Shown: positions 57,135 through 64,000 of the stretch, in pieces | Layout of the letters: the number at the start of each line of letters is the position of its first letter | Numbering within the stretch: the first letter of the stretch is position 1 | NCBI RefSeq assembly: GCF_030272615.1 | Contig: NC_081414.1 | Location: forward strand, 769,120,153 to 769,184,152 | Length of the DNA: 64,000 nt | Direction of reading: 5' to 3' | From: Cryptomeria japonica | Lineage: Eukaryota; Streptophyta; Pinopsida; Cupressales; Cupressaceae | Translations under genes and position numbers: made by a program | Notes under the pieces: generated by a model | Databases searched by the model: none | Seen by the model: only the letters and a program-made list of their open reading frames with translations | Told to the model about the DNA's origin: nothing

Positions 57135-57888
57135 CAAACTAAGATTTTGGAGAGAGATACTTATGAAGATATCAGTTTAAGTGAATTGGGAGGTGACTTA
57201 TTCAACGAGTCAAGACTCCATGAGTATGATGAGCACTTTCCCTTTGATTGAATCAGAACAATCAACCCCTTAGCAATTGGGATTCGGGTGTGATAGCACC
57301 TAGCGATGACAAGGAACCTGTGTGGGATGAATTTCCCTTTCATCCAAATGATGAAATGGAACTTGATGAGGATTCTATATCAGCAAACAATGGTGATGTT
57401 AGACTTGATCTTTGGACTGCCTTCTCTTTTGATCAAAGTGACAATGAGGTGGGAGCAGATTTAAAAGTCTATAAGGCTCCTGATCTTGAAGGGTTTGATG
57501 GTGTCCTTGAACATAAATCAGATTTATTAGTGCACAGAGTTGATCATCATCTTGGTGTTGAGCAATGTCATCACGTGGATGATGTGGGGTGTGAGACTAG
57601 GGACAACCAAGGAATCGTCAAAAACAAGAATGGAAATTTTGATTGTAATCAAAGGCTCAAAGAACTAGTGGAGATTAATCCTATTTATGATATTGAGCAT
57701 TTTCAGCTAGTTGGTGGAGTTAGACAAGAGTCTTGGAGCAGCTATGGGGGCAGCGATTGCAAGAAACAAAGTTCTGATTTTTTCTTGCTACCTATCAACA
57801 ACACACCATCTCTGCATTCTTATGAGTGGGATGGTCAATTCAAGGTGTCTGTTGAAAAAGAAATGCAAGCTCTATCCCAATTTGATCA
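57135..57888 (+). pseudogene. Unknown ORF of element J, second part
   Basis: It picks up the reading of the first part after element K (QTKILERDTYEDISLSEL) and reaches a TGA at about 57250. A shifted frame (57248 onward) then reads MNQNNQPLSNWDSG through WDEFPFHPNDEMELDEDS to SQFDH at 57888, where element L is inserted. It is acidic with no recognised domain. One frameshift is therefore present. Confidence 0.5.
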
Positions 57889-58577
57889 TGTAAATGTAAT
57901 TCAATTTTCAATTCAAGGTGCAACTTATATTCAAGTTTATTTTTCTTTCAAGTATATGTTATATCTCAATATAATAAATCTGATTATTATCTGGTATGTT
58001 GCAGATGGAGAAAGAGCATTTATGAATTTCAATGTCCTTCTCACAATCACCGATTGATATATATATGCCAATCAAGAAGATCAAACAATACCTTGACTGG
58101 TCATGTCTATTAGACATGACCGATCAAGATATTACTTGATCGCGCCCCTTCAAATCATAATTGCGCTTAACCAATGTCAATCGGTGTGTATGTAATTAAC
58201 AAACAAAACTGATACTGATCGGTATTTTATGCATTACGATTAACAACCGATGTTAATTGGTAGTTTGGGCATTGGTTGCACACCCGGTGTTGATCGGGAT
58301 TTATTGGCGAGGTTATATATGTATCGATCGAAGAATACGATCACTGCAAGATCGTATACAAGTGAATATCTATGTAGACTTGAGTTATCATGCATATAAT
58401 TATTAGTATAAGATGAAATCTGAACATAGCATATCAAAGAGTAATTATAATAATTATCGGACAAGGAATGATAACTGAAGTCTTATCTAGTCTATCGATG
58501 AGATGGATGATTGAATGAGAGACTTCATTTATCTCTCATTCAATCATTTATCTTACCGAGGCTATCATGTATCAACA
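57889..58577 (-). repeat. 3' LTR of L
   Basis: The sense start is TGTTGATACATG (58577) and the end is ATTTACA (57889). It pairs with 63206-63894. A TATATATAAC-like TATA box lies near 58312. Confidence 0.9.
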
Positions 58578-58590
58578 CTCCCTCTTAGCT
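58578..58590 (-). other. Polypurine tract of L
   Basis: In sense, AAGAGGGAG abuts the LTR start TGTTGATA. Confidence 0.7.
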
Positions 58591-58679
58591 AGGGAAGATA
58601 AATAAAAGACAACATATCTAGCATCACATTTTTCATGATGGTCGGTATTCCTTACGTAATCTTACTCTCTAGAGGATCA

Positions 58680-59076
58680 TATCACCTAGGCATGTGACAT
58701 GAAGTATCATCAATCATTTGAAACAAAAAATCACATCACCTAAACACGTGACATGAAGTATCACCTAAACGTGTGATACAAACGTTCATCACATCAACTT
58801 GTGATGACAAGATATCACCTAAGCATGTGATATCGGTATTGCCTAAACACGCAATACTTTAGGAATAAGTACATGAGAATAGTTAAATTCTCAACGTATC
58901 CAAGTTGTGGTAAGTGCACTAACATTTTATCCAAATGTTTTACCACAACACAATCATGGCACATTCATGGCATACCAGAGATCCAACATGATAACTGGTT
59001 TGAGCATCATAAGATTGTCACCTTATAATGTCTACATACAAGTATTCATTATCTGAGAGATCGTCACCTCTTAGAT
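58680..59076 (-). repeat. Run of about ten short hairpins in the 3' region of L
   Basis: Inverted repeats with 6-9-bp stems include GTATCAC/GTGATAC (58758-58779), TCATCACA/TGTGATGA (58786-58807), GATATCAC/GTGATATC (58811-58834), GTATTGC/GCAATAC (58836-58857), GAGAAT/ATTCTC (58875-58892), TTGTGGTAA/TTACCACAA (58905-58948, with an inner AACATTT/AAATGTT stem), and imperfect ones at 59005-59030 and 59051-59076. Four of them share a CCTAAAC- or CCTAAGC-type loop. They lie between the pol stop and the purine tract. Confidence 0.75.
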
Positions 59077-59168
59077 ATGAACACAGGGGGTTAAACCCAT
59101 AAAAGTCCTAACATGACAAAGTAGTTTACACATAAAACATCTTAATAAGTATAGGAATACAAAGCAAA

Positions 59169-60152
59169 TTAAATTTCAATCATACCAAGACCTTTTCTGA
59201 AGTGCTCAACTTTCACCCTTGAAAGTGGTTTGGTAAGAATATCTGTTGTCTGCTTTCCTGTACAAGTGTATTCCAACTGGATCACATTTCTATCTACCAT
59301 GTCTCGTACATAATGATATGGAATCTCAATATGTTTGGATCTGTCATGAAACACCGGATTCACTGTAAGTTCTATACAACTTTGGTTGTCGCAATGAATA
59401 ACTGTAGGCTTCATTGGTTCACCGAATAACCCCACAAGCAACTTCCTAAGCCATACTGCCTCTCGAGCAGCCATGGAGGCTGCAATGTATTCGGCCTCAG
59501 TGGAAATTTGTGCTACTAATGACTGTTTTCTGCTAATCCAGGATATCAAGGCTGAACCTAAACTGAAACAACATCTTGAGGTGCTTTTCCTATCAGTTAC
59601 ACTTCCAACCCAATCTGAATCTATGAATCCATGTAGATCTAGTTTAACTCTCTCATATTTGAGACCAAGTTTTAGGGTACCTTGTAGATATCTCATGATA
59701 TGTTTTACTGCTACCAGGTGTATCTCCTTTGGCTCACACATAAACTGACTCAAGGCATTAACTGCATAACAGATATCTGGTCTCGTATTTACAAGATACA
59801 TCAGGGACCCAATCATTTGCCTATATAGAGTAAGATCTGAGGGTTGTGATTCTATTGCTGCTTCCTTAAGTTTATGAAGGTTTGTTTCCATTGGAGAGGT
59901 CATGGGTCTGCAGTTTAGCATTCCAAATCTCTTCAAAATGTCCAAGGTATATTTACCCTAGTTTAGTATAATGCCATCAGAATTCTGCCATACTTCCAAA
60001 CCTAGGAAGTAATGAAGGAGTCCCAAGTCCTTCATATCAAATTCTTTAGCAAGGTTTTTCTTACACTAATCTATGAGGTGATCTTTTCCTGTGATTAACA
60101 AATCATCAACATATAAAATCAATATCAGCATATCACCTTTGTTTCGCTTATA
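59169..60152 (-). pseudogene. pol: copia RT end and RNase H (element L)
   Basis: After a TAA at about 60153 the frame gives LILILYVDDLLITG, the catalytic YVDD of reverse transcriptase. Stops follow at about 60068 (LID-stop-CKK) and 59958 (ILN-stop-GKY). From 59945 to 59169 a 258-residue frame is open: GSLMYLVNTRPDI and the RNase H with FIDSDWVGS, STEAEYIAAS and HCDNQSCIEL, ending GLGMIEI. The acidic residues of this RNase H (D in DSDW, E in TEAEY, D in CDNQS) are present. These steps would copy element RNA and remove the template. Confidence 0.85.
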
Positions 60153-61292
60153 TTAGAGATTTGGATCTACATCATTCTTTGAGAAGCCTAGCCCTGAGAG
60201 ATAAGTGTCAATTCTTTCATACCAGGCCCTGGGAGCTTGTTTAAGCCCATAAAGAGCTTTCTTGAGTTTACATACATGAGATTCTACATCATGAATCTCA
60301 AACCCTTCAAGTTGCTCTAGGTATACTTCTTGTGTAATCTCTCCATTAAGAAATGTTGTCTTTACATCCATCTGATGTACTTTCCATCCTTTTTATGCTG
60401 CAATGGCTAAGACTATTCTTACTAAGGTATATCTGGCTACAGGTGCAAAGGTTTCTTCATAGTCATTTCCTTCCTTTTGTGAGAACCCTCTGGCTACAAA
60501 TCTAGCCTTGTGTTTCTCAATGCTGCCATCTGCAACATGTTTGATTTTGAAGAGCCATTTGGAAGTGACAACAGATTTCCCAGCTAGCCTAGGAACAATC
60601 TCCCAAACATTATTTTTCATAATGGATTGGTATTCCAAAGACATGGCATTCTTCCATACTTGATATTTAAGTGCATCTGATACATTAGTAGGTTCTTCTT
60701 TTGAGAGATCATTTATGAGAGCAACGTAGTTGGTGAGTTTGTTAGGCCTTTTTCTTTCTCTGAAGGTTCCTGAAGGAGCAGCATACTTCTGAGCTTCTTC
60801 TATAGTTTTGGTGGCCCATAGTGGTCTTTTCTTGAAATTTTCTCTAGGTGGGTTTTGAGTTTCACCTACATTTTCCTCAAGACTCTCCCTCTGAAGCTCA
60901 GGAGCAGGGTCTTCCTCTATGCTAGGGGTAGGGATATAGACTTCAGGTTCTATTGAGCTTTGGGCTCTTTTGAAGGCTAAGTCTTCTTCAAAGATTACAT
61001 CCCTACTCAGTTCAATATTCCTCTGACCAGGTATATAGATTTTGTAGGCCTTAGAGGTTTCACTATATCCTACAAGTATTCCCCTTTTTCTAGAAGGCTC
61101 TAATTTTAATCTTTTCTCCTTAGGTACATGAATATAGACAGGACGACCAAATATTCTAAGGTAGCTGATATCTGGCTTTGTTTTAGTAAAGACTTCCTCA
61201 GGGGTTTTAGCTTCAAGATGGGACTGAGGACATCTATTTTGTATATATACAGCAGTGCTTGTTGCTTCTGCCCAAAGATTGGTATTTAGATT
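60153..61292 (-). pseudogene. pol: copia integrase tail and RT N-terminal part (element L)
   Basis: A stop near 61293 separates this from integrase. The text NLWAEATSTAVYIQNRCP, RIFGRPVYIHVPKEKR and GYSETSKAYKIYIP is the usual copia integrase C-terminal region. RT begins at about 60644: MSLEYQSIMKNNVWEIV, KHKARFVARGFSQKEGNDYEETFAPVA, then a stop at about 60393, then MDVKTTFLNGEI and ALYGLKQAPRAWYERID, ending at the stop at about 60153. The usual MDVKTAFL reads MDVKTTFL. Confidence 0.85.
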
Positions 61293-62474
61293 CTAATCAA
61301 GAATCATGGCTTTGGCAGCTTCTACAATTGTCCTATTTTTACTCTCAGCTACCCCATTTTGTTGAGGATTATAAGGTATAGTAAGCTCCCTCTTAATCCC
61401 AGCATTTTTACAAAAATCTTTAAACAAATTTGAGGTGTATTCCCCCCCATTGTCAATTCTTAAGGTTTTGATTTTATTTCCTAAGTAGTTTTTTGTTAGT
61501 GATTTAAATTCCTTAAACCTATTAAGGATCTCTTCTGATTCTTTACATTTCAGAAAGTAGATCCAAGTTTTCCTAGAGTAGTCATCAACATATATTATAT
61601 AATACAAAAATCCCCCTAAAGAAGGTACGGACATAGGTCCACATACATCAGAATGAACTAACTCTAGAACTTTGCTTGTTTTCCTAGTACTATTTTGAAA
61701 AACACCCTTAGCATTTTTACCTAGGGCACATCCCTTGCATGCCCCTAAGTGATATTGCTTTAACTTAGGTAGGTCTGTGAGAAGGTTTCCCATTGATGAT
61801 AAAGCTCTAAAATTCAGGTGACCTAGTCTTCTATGCCAAACTTCATTAGCATTTGTAGTTTCATGGATTAGGGCTATGTTGGGCTCTGTGCACAACTCAT
61901 ACAAGTAGCCTTGTCTTTGACCAATTGTTTTAGATTTCTTGATAGATGAATTCTTTGGCCAAGCCAGCACTCTGTTGTCCATGAAGGTCACTCTGTACCT
62001 TTTATCCTGTAGTGCTGATATGGAGACTAGGCTTCTCTTGATACCTGGGACATATAGTACTCCTTTAAGTTGCAACGATATGCCTGACTTTAGTTTGATG
62101 GTGCAAGTTCCAACTCCTCTGACTGAATGTGTGGAGTCATCTCCAATAGTTACTTCCTCATCATTCTCCTCTATCATGGAGTCTAGCACTTCTCTAAACC
62201 CTGTAATGTGTCTGGATGAGCCAATGTCTATCACCCAGGAGTTAACCTTGTTTGATGCTTGGTTTGTAAGTGCTGAGTAGAGTACATACTTCTTGGAGTC
62301 ATCTTCCCTTTTAGATTTTCCTGCTTTGGCAAATGTGGCTTGTTGTTTGGCTCTTTCTGAACATTTGGCAACATAGTGTCCGAATTTGTCACATCTGAAA
62401 CATTGAATCTGTGAAGGATCCTTCTTGAAGGTGTTCTTGCCATGACGACCTTTCCTCTTCCTAAATTGTTTCTG
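61293..62474 (-). pseudogene. pol: copia zinc knuckle, protease and integrase core (element L)
   Basis: A CCHC knuckle reads CFRCDKFGHYVAKC (about 62405-62360). The protease site reads VIDIGSSRHITG (about 62240), with Ile in place of the usual Ser/Thr of DSG/DTG, so the protease is probably inactive. Integrase has HRRLGHLNFRAL and CKGCALGK (zinc binding) and a catalytic D (HSDVCGPM), D (LRIDNGGEY) and E (NGVAESKNR), all present. The 313-residue frame ends at a stop after AKAMILD at about 61293. Confidence 0.88.
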
Positions 62475-63113
62475 CTAGCTTTTCTTATTGGAGTTTGTAT
62501 TTAGGACTTGAAGATCTTTATCTATATTCTTTTGTTTGATCCCTTTCTTAAAAAACCTTGATTCTTCTTGGAGACAATCTACCTTTAGTCTTTCAAACTT
62601 TGGAAATTTATCCCTTGTACTGATGCCTTGGACGAATGTTTCCCATATACTAGGCAACCCATCTAGAGAAATGAGTGCTAATTCTTTGCTTTGGATCTCA
62701 TATCCAAGGGTTGCTAGCTCATCCCTTAGGGCTGATATCCACATGATTTAGGCATTGACTGACTCCCCTTTGATCATAGCTATATGATTTATTTCTCTCT
62801 TTAAAGCCAAGGTTATACTAGCATTGGATATCTCAAATGCATCTTTAAGTCCTTTGAACATGTTGTAGATCATTTCATGTTTCCTTATGATGGGCATAAT
62901 ATTATTCGTCAACCCATCAACTATGATTTTGATGTCCTTTTCATTTCCCTCTATCCAAGTTGCTTTGTTAGGTTCAGTCTCAGGTTCTGTAGTTTCAGTT
63001 TTTACAAATGATTTGACTTTATTTTCTCTTAGAATCATCTGAATTCTAAACTTCCATGCTGAGAAGTCATCACCTCCTCCGAGTCTATCTTTGAATCTGA
63101 TAGTGCTAGCCAT
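62475..63113 (-). pseudogene. gag: copia gag (element L)
   Basis: The likely start is ATG 63113 (MASTIRFKDRLGGGDDFSAWKFRI), the standard opening of copia gag; the upstream MWKIQDKH extension is leader. The first frame stops after GESVNA at about 62749. The next (62744-62475) continues with WISALRDELATLGYEI, LDGLPSIWETFVQGI, and stops just before the zinc knuckle. This would be the capsid protein. Two in-frame stops disable it. Confidence 0.85.
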
Positions 63114-63193
63114 TAGGAGAAATGTGATGTTGAATATATGCTTGTCTTGAATTTTCCACAAAATTGAATAGCCTTGGGTTTGATTTAACTATA

Positions 63194-63205
63194 GCTTTGG
63201 TACCA
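63194..63205 (-). other. Primer-binding-like site of L
   Basis: The sense TGGTACCAAAGC is two changes from TGGTATCAGAGC and directly follows the LTR end. Confidence 0.75.
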
Positions 63206-63894
63206 TGTAATTGTAATTCAATTTTCAATTCAAGGTGCAACTTATATTCAAGTTTATTTTTCTTTCAAGTATATGTTATATCTCAATATAATAAATCTGA
63301 TTATTATCTGGTATGTTGCGGATGGAGAAAGAGCATTTATGAATTTCAATGTCCTTCTCACAATCACCAATCAATATATGTATGCCAATCAAGAAGATCA
63401 AGCAATACCTTGACCGGTCATGTATATTAGACATGACCGATCAAGATATTACTTGATCACGCCCCTTCAAATCATAATTGTGTTTAACCGATGTCAACCG
63501 GTGTGTATGTAATTAACAAACAAAACCGATACTAATCGGTATTTTATGCATTACAATTAACAATCGATGTTAATCGGTAGTTTGGGCATTGGTTGCACAC
63601 CCGGTGTTGATCGGGATTTATTGGCGAGGTTATATATGTATCGATCGAAGAATATGATCACAGCAAGATCGTATGCAAGTGAATATCTACGTAGACTTGA
63701 GTTATCATGCATATAATTATTAGTATAAGATGAAATCTGAACATAGCATATTGAAGAGTAATTATAATAATTATCGGACAAGGAATGATAACTGAAGTCT
63801 TATCTAGTCTATCGATGAGATAGATGATTGAATGAGAGACTTCATTTATCTCTCATTCAATCATTTTTCTTACCGAGGCTATCATGTATCAACA
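63206..63894 (-). repeat. 5' LTR of L
   Basis: Pairs with 57889-58577. The same length and ends, and the direct repeat GATCA follows at 63895. Confidence 0.9.
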
Positions 63895-64000
63895 GATCAC
63901 ACACATAGTTTGACTGAAGAACTCTATTGGAAGGCTCAAATGGATGAGAGACGAGAAGGGGTTAAGGATGAAGTTACTCTCCCTAATTTGCAACTTATCA
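63895..64000 (+). pseudogene. Unknown ORF of element J, third part
   Basis: After the GATCA duplication the frame interrupted at 57888 continues open (THSLTEELYWKAQMDERREG) to the window edge. This shows the same ORF on both sides of element L. Confidence 0.55.

Larger units (their letters stand above)
57889..63894 (-). mobile_element. Ty1/copia element L, complete but broken
   Basis: LTRs are 57889-58577 and 63206-63894 (689 bp each). TSD GATCA lies at 57884-57888 and 63895-63899. A primer-like site is at 63194-63205 and a purine tract beside 58578. The order gag, protease, integrase, RT, RNase H is that of copia. The two LTRs differ at about 20 places by eye, so it is older than the gypsy element at 4637-27228. 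At least seven in-frame stops make it non-autonomous. Confidence 0.93.
46643..64000 (+). mobile_element. LTR element J (copia-type primer site), runs off the window
   Basis: The 5' LTR (46643-48682) is followed by a tRNA-Met-type primer site and an interrupted unknown ORF. The internal region hosts elements K (49474-57129) and L (57889-63894). Once these are removed, the ORF frame continues across the junctions to the window end. No gag or pol domain is seen in the part present. The 3' LTR would lie to the right. Confidence 0.75.

Noticed and set aside
58680-59076. Hairpin run as microRNA precursors
   Set aside because: Stems are only 6-9 bp, too short for plant microRNA precursors.

Overview
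The window is nuclear plant DNA made almost entirely of transposable elements nested inside each other. No host gene, tRNA or rRNA was recognised. The gypsy and copia polyproteins, plant-type hAT transposase pieces, very long LTRs and many old solo LTRs fit a large, repeat-rich seed-plant genome. A gymnosperm (conifer-like) source is my inference and is not proven by any single sequence.

Layout. Positions 1-3096 hold two decayed hAT transposase pieces and unassigned DNA. An LTR fragment (LTR M, 3097-3833) is cut by the left half of a hAT element (3834-4636). That hAT is cut by a giant Ty3/gypsy element read on the minus strand (4637-27228): 3' LTR 4637-11970, pol 12926-17146, gag-protease 17147-20071, and a 5' LTR 20166-27228 that has lost its outer end. 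At 27228/27229 the sequence jumps into a diverged LTR of the same family (LTR F). That copy is cut at 30097 by LTR E, which I follow to 46642 and which probably continues past the window. LTR E is loaded with insertions: a copia-type solo LTR (32517-33865), a copia-type solo LTR with target-site duplication (TSD) CATGG (34013-44200), and a hAT deletion derivative with TSD CAAATAAT (44252-45524). The CATGG solo LTR contains a 9.1-kb giant solo LTR (LTR C, TSD AAACC), which itself contains another solo LTR (TSD GCCTA). From 46643 a further LTR element (J) runs off the right edge. It holds a pol-less LTR element (K, TSD ATTAT) that carries a giant-family solo LTR (LTR D, TSD GGTAG), and a nearly complete but broken copia element (L, TSD GATCA).

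The most interesting system is the giant gypsy LTR family (copies A, B, C, D, E, F, M). Its U3 region can hold three things. First, an extra protein of about 1,070 residues, with its own TATA box and a possible 5' intron, transcribed in the gag-pol direction (copies A, B, C, F; absent from D and E). Second, an array of 12-17 short hairpins about 166 bp apart, whose stems stay paired between copies through compensatory changes. Third, an 18-bp palindrome made of two inverted plant telo-boxes, placed about 50-70 bp upstream of the LTR TATA box. The gag-pol unit is also odd: a second RNase H lies before the reverse transcriptase, and the usual gypsy RNase H has lost its catalytic positions.

No copy of the extra protein in this window is intact, and every gag-pol frame carries stops. 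The window therefore records a family that was recently mobile but is not self-sufficient here.
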